Positions 9,741 to 17,446 of a DNA stretch of 32,953 nucleotides are shown here, piece after piece. A program made the position numbers and the translations under genes. Location: the NCBI RefSeq assembly GCF_001046875.1, contig NZ_HF571038.1, positions 1,557,884 to 1,590,836 on the forward strand, given 5' to 3'. The notes beneath the pieces are model-generated. The model saw nothing but the letters and a program-made list of their open reading frames with translations. It did no database searches and was not told where the DNA came from. The DNA is from Nostocoides jenkinsii Ben 74. Its GTDB lineage: Bacteria; Actinomycetota; Actinomycetes; Actinomycetales; Dermatophilaceae. How positions within the stretch are numbered: the first letter of the stretch is position 1; each line of letters opens with the position of its first letter.

Positions 9741-10250
9741 ATGCAGGCGGCGATGGACCCGACCTTCACCGAGTATGTCCGTGCCCGCCAGCAGCGCTTT
9801 GCCCGGATCGCTTATCTGATGTGCGGCGACGAGCACCGCGCGCACGATCTGGTGCAGGAGGCGCTGGTGAAGTTGGCCGGTCGCTGGCAGCGGCTGGCCG
9901 ATGAGAATCCGGATGCCTATGTGCGGCGAATTCTCTACCGCGACAACATTTCCTGGTGGCGACGCACGCGCGCGGAGGTCGTCGCGGCGGAACTGCCGGA
10001 GCTCGCCGTCGGGGATGGGTCCGAGCGGATCGACCTGCAACTCGACCTTGTCGACGCGCTGCGCCGGCTGCCGAGTCGGCAGCGGGCGGTAGTGGTGTTG
10101 CGCTACTTCGAAGACCTCACCGAAGCCGACACCGCCGCGGTGCTGGGCGTCAGCGTCGGCACGGTGAAGTCGCACTCCCATGCGGCCCTGCGGCGTCTGC
10201 GTGACGACCTGGGGCCCGACCGCGTCTCGATGACGGAGGACCGATCATGA
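9741..10250 (+). CDS. ECF RNA polymerase sigma factor, SigE family
   Basis: A 169-aa extracytoplasmic-function sigma factor. Region 2 contains IAYLMCGDEHRAHDLVQEAL (about 24-43), used for core binding and -10 recognition. Region 4 contains LPSRQRAVVVLRYFEDLT and the HTH AAVLGVSVGTVKSHSHAALR (about 125-150). It resembles the actinobacterial SigE-type group (about 170 aa, no long extension). ATG 9741 has GGAGGTGAG just upstream. The stop overlaps the next start (ATGA), pairing it with a membrane-anchored partner. Confidence 0.92.
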   Translation: MQAAMDPTFTEYVRARQQRFARIAYLMCGDEHRAHDLVQEALVKLAGRWQRLADENPDAYVRRILYRDNISWWRRTRAEVVAAELPELAVGDGSERIDLQLDLVDALRRLPSRQRAVVVLRYFEDLTEADTAAVLGVSVGTVKSHSHAALRRLRDDLGPDRVSMTEDRS

Positions 10251-11572
10251 CCAACGACCTGCACGAGCGATTCGCGGCCGCCGCCTCGGCCATGCCCGAG
10301 GTCGACCTCGCCGAGGTGGCGTGGACCCGGGCGTATGCCGCGCACCGCCGCCGTCGCCGGGCCGCCGTCGGCGCGGCGGCGGGGGTTGCCGTGGTGGCCG
10401 CCGGGTCGGTGGCGCTTTCGGGGGGAGGTGGGGCTCGCCATACGAATGCGCCGGCGGCGAGCTCGAGTTCGGTGACGCGGTCCTCGAACAGCGCGTCGAC
10501 CACTGGGTCCATCACGGGGGACGCGCCGGTCACTGTGCTACCCGCCCCGTCGAAGATGGGGGCGCTGTCGTGGGTCGATCGGACGGCATTGACGTCCGAG
10601 GTGCTCACGGTCTTGGCCGCGCGGCCCGAGTGGGATGTGGTGAAGCTGAGTCGCCCGCTGAGCCAGGCGGGCGGGTTCACTGAGGGGGAGCGGATCGTCG
10701 CGGCATACGCCGATCGGGAACGCCGGGGTGTGGGGGTCGTAACGTCCGCCGGGCGGGTGCTTGGGTTGGATGGGCTGGACCTGACGGACACGACGGATGG
10801 TGGGAATGCGTCCTTCCATCTGAGCGCGCAGGCGATCAGCGCGGACGGGCGATACCTGGTGATCGCGCAGCCGAATGGTCTGGTCATCGTGGATGCGACC
10901 CGATCCGGCGCCGAGCCGTGGAAGCGCGTGGCGATCGATGACCCGCTGCTGGAGTCGGCAAATTTGGTGAGCGACGGCAATGTCGTCCTGGTCACCTCGG
11001 GGGTCACCGGAACGCACGTGATCGACATGGCGTCCGGGCGGGAGGTCAAGGTGATCCGGTCCGTCTGGGACGCGCAGGACGTCGTGCTTGGGGCTACCGC
11101 GGACGCGGGGCAGTCGAGCCAACTGACGGTGCGACGTTGGAATCCGCAGGCGCTGGACTTCACTCCGGCGGAGGTCGTCCTGGGCGTCAAAGCGGGCGTA
11201 TGGGGATTGGGCGGCTCCACGGTCAGCGGCGGCGGGTGGGTGGCTGGCCTCGCTTCACCGACTGCGGATCTCGACGCGCAGGGGTTCTATCAGGGCGTCG
11301 TGGCCGCTCAGGTGCCGTCGGGTCCCTACCGCTGGCTGCTCGACGGCGGCGGCGTGACGGGTGACGACATTCGGAGCAAGGGTGGCGTCCTGCCGCTGGG
11401 GATGACCGATCGGGTGGCGCTGATCTGGGCCGGTGGCGGTTATGAATCGGTCGGGCTCGAGATGGTCATGACCCGGGCGGATTTGCTGGCCTGGGACCTG
11501 AGCAGCGGCGCGGTGAGCCGGCTGACCACGCTGACCGGCGATCAGGTGCAACTGGTGGTGGCACCGCTCTAG
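10247..11572 (+). CDS. Membrane-anchored partner of the ECF sigma factor (putative sensor/anti-sigma)
   Basis: A 441-aa protein with a short cytoplasmic N-terminus (1-38, HERFAAAASAMPEVDLAEVA then HRRRRR), one membrane segment (about 40-58), a Ser/Thr/Ala-rich linker (about 62-95) and an extracytoplasmic domain of repeated beta-like blocks (ISADGRYLVIAQPNGLVIVD, NLVSDGNVVLVTSG), suggestive of a beta-propeller. No ZAS anti-sigma zinc motif is present. The 4-nt overlap with the sigma gene suggests translational coupling and a regulatory role, which is inferred from context. A strong hairpin follows the stop. Confidence 0.65.
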   Translation: MTNDLHERFAAAASAMPEVDLAEVAWTRAYAAHRRRRRAAVGAAAGVAVVAAGSVALSGGGGARHTNAPAASSSSVTRSSNSASTTGSITGDAPVTVLPAPSKMGALSWVDRTALTSEVLTVLAARPEWDVVKLSRPLSQAGGFTEGERIVAAYADRERRGVGVVTSAGRVLGLDGLDLTDTTDGGNASFHLSAQAISADGRYLVIAQPNGLVIVDATRSGAEPWKRVAIDDPLLESANLVSDGNVVLVTSGVTGTHVIDMASGREVKVIRSVWDAQDVVLGATADAGQSSQLTVRRWNPQALDFTPAEVVLGVKAGVWGLGGSTVSGGGWVAGLASPTADLDAQGFYQGVVAAQVPSGPYRWLLDGGGVTGDDIRSKGGVLPLGMTDRVALIWAGGGYESVGLEMVMTRADLLAWDLSSGAVSRLTTLTGDQVQLVVAPL

Positions 11573-11587
11573 GGTCATTCGGAATTG

Positions 11588-11629
11588 GGTCAGACGGTTT
11601 GGCACCTGGGGGTGTCGAACCGTCTGACC
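11588..11629. terminator. Bidirectional terminator hairpin between convergent genes
   Basis: GGTCAGACGGTT (11588-11599) pairs perfectly with AACCGTCTGACC (11618-11629), and inside it GGCACC pairs with GGTGTC with one wobble, giving about 18 bp and a 4-nt loop. It lies between the plus-strand sigma-partner gene and the minus-strand sulfurtransferase, touching the latter's stop codon. No T-run is present, so it is an I-shaped actinobacterial-type terminator. Confidence 0.8.
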
Positions 11630-12492
11630 TACTGATCGGTAACTGCCGCGCCGGTGGCGATGGGGCGGGCGGGGTCGGCGATCCACTCGCTCCACGAGCC
11701 GACATAGACCGGGGCGATGATGCCGATTTGGCGTAGCGCGAGGGCGAGGTGGGCGGCGGTGATGCCACTGCCGCAGTAGGCCCCGACCTCGGGGTGGGTG
11801 AAGGCGCCCTTGGCGGCAAAGTAGCCGTGCAGCGTCTCGCGGTCGGCGAGTCGGCCGTCCGGTTGGACGTAGTCACCCATCGGGGCGTTGTGGGCGCCGG
11901 GGATGTGCCCCGCGACGGCATCGATCGGCTCGCTGAGGCCGGCGAAGCGTTCGGGGGTGCGGGCGTCAAGGAGCAGCCCGCGCTGCGCCAAGGCGGCGGC
12001 GCCGTCGGCATCGAGCAGTGGCAGTGCTCCGGGGCGCAAGGTCACGTCGCCCGACTCAGCCACCTCGGGGAGGTGGTTGGTGACGGCGTGGCCGGCGGTG
12101 CGCCATACGGATAAACCGCCGTCGAGGACGCGGACGTCGGCGAGCCCGCAGTAGGAGAGGAGCCACCACGCCCGCGCGGCGCCGAGTCCGTTGCCCTCGT
12201 CATAGACGACGACCGGCCGACCGTCGTCTAGTCCGGCCGCCCGTAGACGGCGTTGGAGGTGATCGAGATCGGGCATCGGGTGGCGACCGTGCGGCCCGGG
12301 CGGGCCGGCGAGGTTGGTGTCGACGTCGAGGAAGTGGGCGCCGGGGAGGTGGGCCGAGGCATACAACTCGGCCCCGGTGGGGTTGGCCTGGTGACCGGGC
12401 GCGCTGAGGCGGAATTGGACGTCGAAGACGAGCGGGGGTTCGTCGGAAGCGAGCCACTCAGCGAGGGCGTCCGGCGTGATGAGCGTCGTCAT
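11629..12492 (-). CDS. sseA: Thiosulfate/3-mercaptopyruvate sulfurtransferase, two rhodanese domains
   Basis: Transfers sulfur from thiosulfate or 3-mercaptopyruvate to a thiophilic acceptor through a cysteine persulfide. The 287 aa contain an inactive N-terminal rhodanese domain (about 5-140, LVFDVQF and VVVYDEGNGLGAARAWW) and a catalytic C-terminal domain (about 155-280) with the active-site loop YCGSGITA (C240). CGSG-type loops are commoner in 3-mercaptopyruvate enzymes than in thiosulfate ones. ATG 12492 gives the natural N-terminus MTTLITPDALAEWL; the longer reading is non-conserved. It diverges from dusB with 40 bp between starts. Confidence 0.88.
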   Translation of the reverse strand: MTTLITPDALAEWLASDEPPLVFDVQFRLSAPGHQANPTGAELYASAHLPGAHFLDVDTNLAGPPGPHGRHPMPDLDHLQRRLRAAGLDDGRPVVVYDEGNGLGAARAWWLLSYCGLADVRVLDGGLSVWRTAGHAVTNHLPEVAESGDVTLRPGALPLLDADGAAALAQRGLLLDARTPERFAGLSEPIDAVAGHIPGAHNAPMGDYVQPDGRLADRETLHGYFAAKGAFTHPEVGAYCGSGITAAHLALALRQIGIIAPVYVGSWSEWIADPARPIATGAAVTDQ

Positions 12493-12532
12493 TGGGCCAT
12501 CAAACCACCGGGATGGGACACTGGGGCCCGTC

Positions 12533-13739
12533 ATGCCTGTCGTCGATCTTGCCCCCGCCCCGGCCGCGCCGGTGCTGCCTGCCCTACGCATCGGGCCCCT
12601 CGAAATCGCCTCGCCGGTCGTGCTCGCGCCGATGGCGGGGATCACGAATCGGGCGTTCCGTAGGCTCTGCCGCGAGTCCAGTGCGTCGACGGCGAGCGGT
12701 CGCAGTGCCCTCTACGTCAACGAGATGGTGACGTCGCGGGCACTGGTGGAGCGGCACCCGGAGACGCTGCGGCTGATCGAGCACGATCCGGGGGAGAGCC
12801 CGCGGTCGGTGCAGTTGTACAGCGTCGATCCGGTGACCACTGCGGCGGCGGTGCGGATGCTGGTGACCGAAGATCGCACCGACCACATCGACCTCAACTT
12901 CGGCTGCCCGGTGCCCAAGGTGACGCGCAAAGGCGGCGGCGGGGCGTTGCCGTGGAAGCGCGATCTCTTCCGATCGATCGTCGGCGCGGCGGTGCGCGAG
13001 GCGAGTCCGTATGGCGTTCCCGTCACCGTCAAGATGCGGATGGGCATCGATACCGACCATTTGACGTGTGCCGATGCCGGCCGCAGCGCCGAAGAGCTCG
13101 GTGCCGCCGCGGTTGCCTTGCATGGGCGGACGGTGGCGCAGGCCTACTCGGGGACGGCGGATTGGGATGCGATCGCCGCACTGAAGGAGGCGGTACGGAC
13201 GATCCCGGTGCTCGGCAATGGCGACATCTGGTCGGCCGAGGATGCCTTGGAGATGGTGCGCCGGACTGGGTGCAACGGGGTCGTGGTCGGGCGTGGGTGC
13301 CTCGGGCGGCCGTGGCTATTCGCGGACCTGGCCGCGGCCTTTGCGGGGTCTCCGGAGCGGGTGTCGCCGAGCCTGGGGCAAGTGGCGGCGACGCTGCGGC
13401 GGCACGCGGTCTACTTGGTGGAGTTCTATGAGGATGAGCTGCGGGGGTGCCGTGACATCCGCAAGCACATTGCGTGGTACTTGAAGGGCTTCCCGGCGGG
13501 GTCGACGGTGCGCAATCAGCTGGCGCTGGTCGACTCGTTGGCGGCGCTGGATGAGCTTCTGGCGCAACTCGATTGGTCGGCGCCGTGGCCCGGTGAGCCG
13601 GCCGAGGGGTCGCGCGGCCGGGCGGGGTCGCCGCGCCGGGTCGTGCTACCGGAAGGCTGGCTCGACACGCGCGACCTGACCCCCGCGCGCGCAGCGCGCG
13701 GTGGTGGCCGAAGCAGAACTGGACGTCAGCGGGGGCTGA
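12533..13739 (+). CDS. dusB: tRNA-dihydrouridine synthase, with apparent frameshift near the 3' end
   Basis: Flavoenzyme that reduces uridines in the tRNA D-loop. Core motifs are VVLAPMAGITNRAFRRLC (29-46), the conserved Cys in NFGCPVPKV (C125), HGRTVAQAYSG, LGNGDIWS and VVVGRGCLGRPWLF. After LPEGWLDTRDLTPARA the frame does not close. It runs through non-conserved Arg/Ser-rich sequence to a stop at 13997-13999, overlapping the next gene. The +1 frame instead reads VAEAELDVSGG and stops at 13737-13739, a typical actinobacterial DusB ending. The switch lies in the GC-alternating tract 13681-13703. Either one base is extra here (sequencing or natural) or the protein is 488 aa with a foreign tail. 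The end given is the presumed ancestral one. Confidence 0.85.
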
Positions 13740-13827
13740 GCCACGCGGCATACGGTCGGGGGGAGGCTGGACCCTTGTGTATGGGGCGTGGCCGGGGGTT
13801 GTCGGTGGCGTCTGGCAGGGTTGCCTC

Positions 13828-16080
13828 ATGTCGACCAACGGAGCAGTGGGCATCGGGAGAGCAGGCGGGACGCCCGAGCGGCCCGCGCTGTTCTTCAGCG
13901 GTCCGCAGGAGTTCCGGGAGTGGCTGGAGGCCAACCACGACAGCGCGTCGGAGCTGTGGATGGGGCTCACCAAGAGGCACGTGTCCCCGCGGGGGCTGAC
14001 CTGGGATGAGGCGGTGCCGGAGGCGCTGTGCTTCGGCTGGATCGACTCGGTGGCGCAACGCATCGACGACGACACGACGCGGCAGCGGTGGACGCCACGA
14101 CGCAAGTCGAGCATCTGGAGCAAGACCAATATCGCGCACGTTGAGCGGCTGACAGCGGAGGGGCGGATGCACCCCGCCGGGCTCGCCGCCTATGCGTTGC
14201 GCACGCCGGAGCGGACGGGGGTGTATTCCTTCGAGCGGGACGCGGCCGCGGAGTTTCCGCCCGAGTTCGCGGCCCAGCTGGCGGCGAATCCGGTTGCGGC
14301 GCAGTGGTTTGCGTTGGCGACGGCGTCCTATCGGGCGACCGCGACGCACTGGGTGATCAGCGCCAAGCAGGAGGCCACGCGGCAGCGGCGGATGGCCGAG
14401 TTGATCGACGATTGTGCGCACGGGCGGCTGATCAAACCGCAGCGTTATGGGACCGAGCCGACGTGGGCGGCCCGCAACCGGGCGGCGCTCGGAATCGTGC
14501 TGGCGTTCGTCCTGGCCGTGGTTGCGGGGTGTTCCGGGGGGAGCGGGTCGAAGGGGGCGCCGGGTTCGGCCACGTCCTCGTCGTCATCGCGGGCCGCCTC
14601 GGCGTCGTCCCCGCCCTCGGGGTCTGGGTCGAGCGCGCCGAGTGTGACCGTCGGGCCGGGTCGGCCGCCCGCGAATTGGGTGGAGGTCGAGAACGCGAAG
14701 CCCGGCGACGACGGCTGGAATGTCGGGTCGGGGCGGGTCGCGCCCGAGGGCACGCTCGACGGCTATGCGGATGCCGCCAGCGTCGCGCCGGGGGAGTCGG
14801 TGCGGTTGTTCTTGTCGTCCACCCGGGGGCCGGTGACGGTCAGTGCCTATCGACTGGGCTGGTATGCCGGGGCAGGCGGTCGCCGGGTCTGGTCCGGTCC
14901 CGAGGTGACGCCACCGACCCAGCCCGCGCCGAGGGTCGCCGCTGATGGGATGGTGACGGCCGGGTGGAAGCCCTCGCTGACGGTCTCGACGCAGGGGTGG
15001 CCCGAAGGCACCTACGTCTTCCGACTGGAAGCCGGCGGCAAGGCCAAGGTCGTGCCATTGACCGTCCGCTCGACCGATGTCGCCGAGCGACTGGTCGTTC
15101 TCAACGCCGTGTCCACCTATCAGGCCTACAACCAGTGGGGCGGGGCTTCGCTCTACAAGGGGCCCGACGACACTTTCGGCACCCGCGCCCGCCGGGTCTC
15201 CTCCGACCGACCGTATGACGGGAATGGCGCGCCCATCCTGTTCAAACACGAAGTCGACGCGATCCAGTGGATCGAGAAGCAGGGAGCCGACCTCGCCTAC
15301 CTGACCTCGATCGATCTGGACACGACCGCTCCGGTGCTCCGCGGCGCCCGAGCCGTGATCAGCCTGGGGCATGACGAATATTGGTCGCCGGCCATGCGGC
15401 ATACGGTCGAGGGGGCGCGCGACGCCGGGACCAATCTCGCGTTCTTGGGCGCCAACGCGGTCTATTGGCGGGTGCGGTTCAGCGGCGATCATCGCGAGAT
15501 GACCGGCGCCAAGGACGCCGGACTCGATCCCGGCCAGGGCGCCGACACGACCGTCATGTGGCGTTCCGATCCGTCGCCCGACCCCGAGAACGCGTTGACC
15601 GGAATGTTGTATGAGTGCTTCCCCGCCATCGGGCCGATGCGCGTGACGGAGCCCGACTTCTTCCTGTTCAAGGGCACGGGCGCTAAGGCTGGCAGCAGCT
15701 ATCCGGGGCTGGTGGGCACCGAGATCGACCGGGCCTATCCGATCGCGGGTACGCCCACGACGCTGGAGGTCGCTGCGCACTCGCCGGTCGCCTGCGCCGA
15801 TCGTGGCCAGACCTTCGCCGACCTGACCTACTACACGGCCGAATCCGGGGCCGGGGTCGTGGCCACCGGCTCGATGCTGTTCACGCGGGCGCTGGGCGGG
15901 CCGACTCCGAAGTTCGGCATCACCCAGGAGAGCGTCGACTTCGCGCAGACCGTCGTGAGCAATCTCGTTGGCGCTCTCGATGTCGGGCCGATGGCCGATC
16001 ACTTCCCGGCCAAGCCCAATCTCGCCGACCTTGGGGCGTCCCCGTCGACGTCCACCGGCACGGGTGGGCCGGTCGGATGA
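13828..16080 (+). CDS. Fusion: YdeI/OmdA-domain protein joined to an extracytoplasmic DMFase-like domain
   Basis: One 750-aa frame joins two normally separate proteins. Residues about 15-210 are a YdeI/OmdA-type (bacteriocin-protection-like) domain: FFSGPQEFREWLEANHDSA, then LCFGWIDS, and RRKSSIWSKTN, ending GRLIKPQRYG. Residues 220-235 form a hydrophobic stretch with lipobox-like VVAGC (C235), then a Ser/Gly linker. Residues about 280-740 resemble the large-subunit domain of N,N-dimethylformamidase-like proteins (YQAYNQWGGASLYKG, SLGHDEYWS, FLGANAVYWR). As a single chain the YdeI part would be cytoplasmic and the rest outside. ATG 13828 is preferred over GTG 13777, which lies within unconserved sequence. 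The 3' end overlaps dgt by ATGA. Substrate unknown. Confidence 0.7.
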   Translation: MSTNGAVGIGRAGGTPERPALFFSGPQEFREWLEANHDSASELWMGLTKRHVSPRGLTWDEAVPEALCFGWIDSVAQRIDDDTTRQRWTPRRKSSIWSKTNIAHVERLTAEGRMHPAGLAAYALRTPERTGVYSFERDAAAEFPPEFAAQLAANPVAAQWFALATASYRATATHWVISAKQEATRQRRMAELIDDCAHGRLIKPQRYGTEPTWAARNRAALGIVLAFVLAVVAGCSGGSGSKGAPGSATSSSSSRAASASSPPSGSGSSAPSVTVGPGRPPANWVEVENAKPGDDGWNVGSGRVAPEGTLDGYADAASVAPGESVRLFLSSTRGPVTVSAYRLGWYAGAGGRRVWSGPEVTPPTQPAPRVAADGMVTAGWKPSLTVSTQGWPEGTYVFRLEAGGKAKVVPLTVRSTDVAERLVVLNAVSTYQAYNQWGGASLYKGPDDTFGTRARRVSSDRPYDGNGAPILFKHEVDAIQWIEKQGADLAYLTSIDLDTTAPVLRGARAVISLGHDEYWSPAMRHTVEGARDAGTNLAFLGANAVYWRVRFSGDHREMTGAKDAGLDPGQGADTTVMWRSDPSPDPENALTGMLYECFPAIGPMRVTEPDFFLFKGTGAKAGSSYPGLVGTEIDRAYPIAGTPTTLEVAAHSPVACADRGQTFADLTYYTAESGAGVVATGSMLFTRALGGPTPKFGITQESVDFAQTVVSNLVGALDVGPMADHFPAKPNLADLGASPSTSTGTGGPVG

Positions 16081-17360
16081 CCATGGTTGGGGGGATGGGC
16101 GCCGGGGGGACGGGCGCCGGGGGGATGGGTTCGGGCTACTCGGCGGCGGATCGCGAGCGTTGGCTTCCAGAGGATCCGGCGGTCAAGCGCAGCGACCGCG
16201 ACGACTTCGCCCGCGACCGGGGTCGGTTGATTCACTCGGCGTCCTTGCGGCGGTTGGCGGCCAAGACGCAGGTCGTCTCGCCCGACAGCGACGACTTCGT
16301 GCGCAATCGCCTCACCCATTCGTTGGAAGTAGCGCAGATCGCCCGCGAGTTCGGGATCGCGCTCGGCTGCAATGGCGATGTCGTCGACGCGGCCGCGCTG
16401 GCGCACGACTTGGGGCATCCGCCGTTCGGGCACAACGGCGAGGGCGCGCTGGACGCGGTAGCCGCGGGGATCGGCGGCTTCGAGGGCAACGCCCAGACCT
16501 TCCGGTTGTTGACGCGGTTGGAGGCCAAGCGCGCGCACGCCGACGGCCGATCTGCCGGCTTGAACTTAACGCGGGCAACGCTGGACGCGGCGACGAAGTA
16601 CCCGTGGGGTCGAGGGTGGCTCCCGGGCAGCCCCAAGTTCGGGGTGTATGCCGACGACCGCGACGCCTATGCCTGGATGCGGGCCGGGCGCGCCGACGGG
16701 GAGCGTTGTCTCGAAGCCGACGTCATGGACTGGTCGGATGATGTCGCCTACAGCGTGCACGACGTCGAGGACGCCATCGCCTCGCGCCGCCTCGACCCGC
16801 GCCGCCTGCGCGATTCCGCCGAAGCCGGTGCCGTCCTGGCGATCGCCCAAGGTGCGTATGCCGCGGACCTCACCGCCGACGCGATCGCCGCCGCGCTCGA
16901 TCGGTTGCTGGCGCTGGAGGTGGTGCCCGCGGCATACGGCGGGACGAGGGGTGACCTCGCCGCGCTGAAGGACATGACGTCCCGGCTGATCGGCCGCTTT
17001 GTGTCGGCCTCCGAGTCGGCGACTCGGGATCGCTTCGGCGACGGCCCGCTGGTGCGCTACGGCGCGCGCCTGGTCGTCCCGGACGAAACCCGCGCGGAGT
17101 GCGCGGTGCTCAAGGCGGTCGCCGCGCACTTCGTGATGAATGTGGGGGAGCGGCGCAGCCAGCTGGAGCGTGAGCGAGCCGTCATCGATGGCTTGGTCGC
17201 GGGCTATCAGGCTGACCCGACCCGCCTGGATGTCGAGGAGCAGGCCGACTTCGCGGCGGCGGCCGATGACGCCGCCCGGCAACGGGTCGTCGTCGACCAG
17301 GTCGCGTCGTTGAGCGACATCCGCGCGTGGAGTGTGGCCCGGGCTTGGGGGATCGCCTAG
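16077..17360 (+). CDS. dgt: Deoxyguanosine triphosphate triphosphohydrolase (HD superfamily)
   Basis: dNTPase that hydrolyses dGTP to deoxyguanosine and triphosphate, helping nucleotide-pool balance. The 427 aa contain RDRGRLIHSASLRRLAAKTQV (48-68) and the HD metal site: H81 in RLTHSLEVAQ and H110-D111 in ALAHDLGHPPFGHNGE; a third ligand probably lies in DWSDDVAYSVHD. The first 20 residues are a Gly/Met repeat (GGMGAGGTGAGGMGSG) encoded by tandem copies of a 15-base GC-rich unit. A start at M3 is possible. dnaG lies directly downstream, a conserved actinobacterial pairing. Confidence 0.93.
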   Translation: MTMVGGMGAGGTGAGGMGSGYSAADRERWLPEDPAVKRSDRDDFARDRGRLIHSASLRRLAAKTQVVSPDSDDFVRNRLTHSLEVAQIAREFGIALGCNGDVVDAAALAHDLGHPPFGHNGEGALDAVAAGIGGFEGNAQTFRLLTRLEAKRAHADGRSAGLNLTRATLDAATKYPWGRGWLPGSPKFGVYADDRDAYAWMRAGRADGERCLEADVMDWSDDVAYSVHDVEDAIASRRLDPRRLRDSAEAGAVLAIAQGAYAADLTADAIAAALDRLLALEVVPAAYGGTRGDLAALKDMTSRLIGRFVSASESATRDRFGDGPLVRYGARLVVPDETRAECAVLKAVAAHFVMNVGERRSQLERERAVIDGLVAGYQADPTRLDVEEQADFAAAADDAARQRVVVDQVASLSDIRAWSVARAWGIA

Positions 17361-17380
17361 GGCTTCCACCGCGCGACCTA

Positions 17381-17425
17381 GACTTCAGCGAACCCGACTT
17401 CAGCGAACCCGACTGCAGCAAACCC
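17381..17425 (+). repeat. Three tandem 15-bp repeats upstream of dnaG
   Basis: The unit GACTTCAGCGAACCC occurs at 17381-17395 and 17396-17410, then as GACTGCAGCAAACCC at 17411-17425 (two changes). It lies between the dgt stop and the dnaG ribosome site and could be a repeat-expansion scar or a regulatory array. Confidence 0.85.
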
Positions 17426-17446
17426 GACGGCGAAAGGATCGACGGC

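Noticed and set aside
14584-16002. Minus-strand open frame of 472 codons opposite the DMFase-like part
   Set aside because: Shadow frame; the plus-strand frame holds recognisable conserved blocks.
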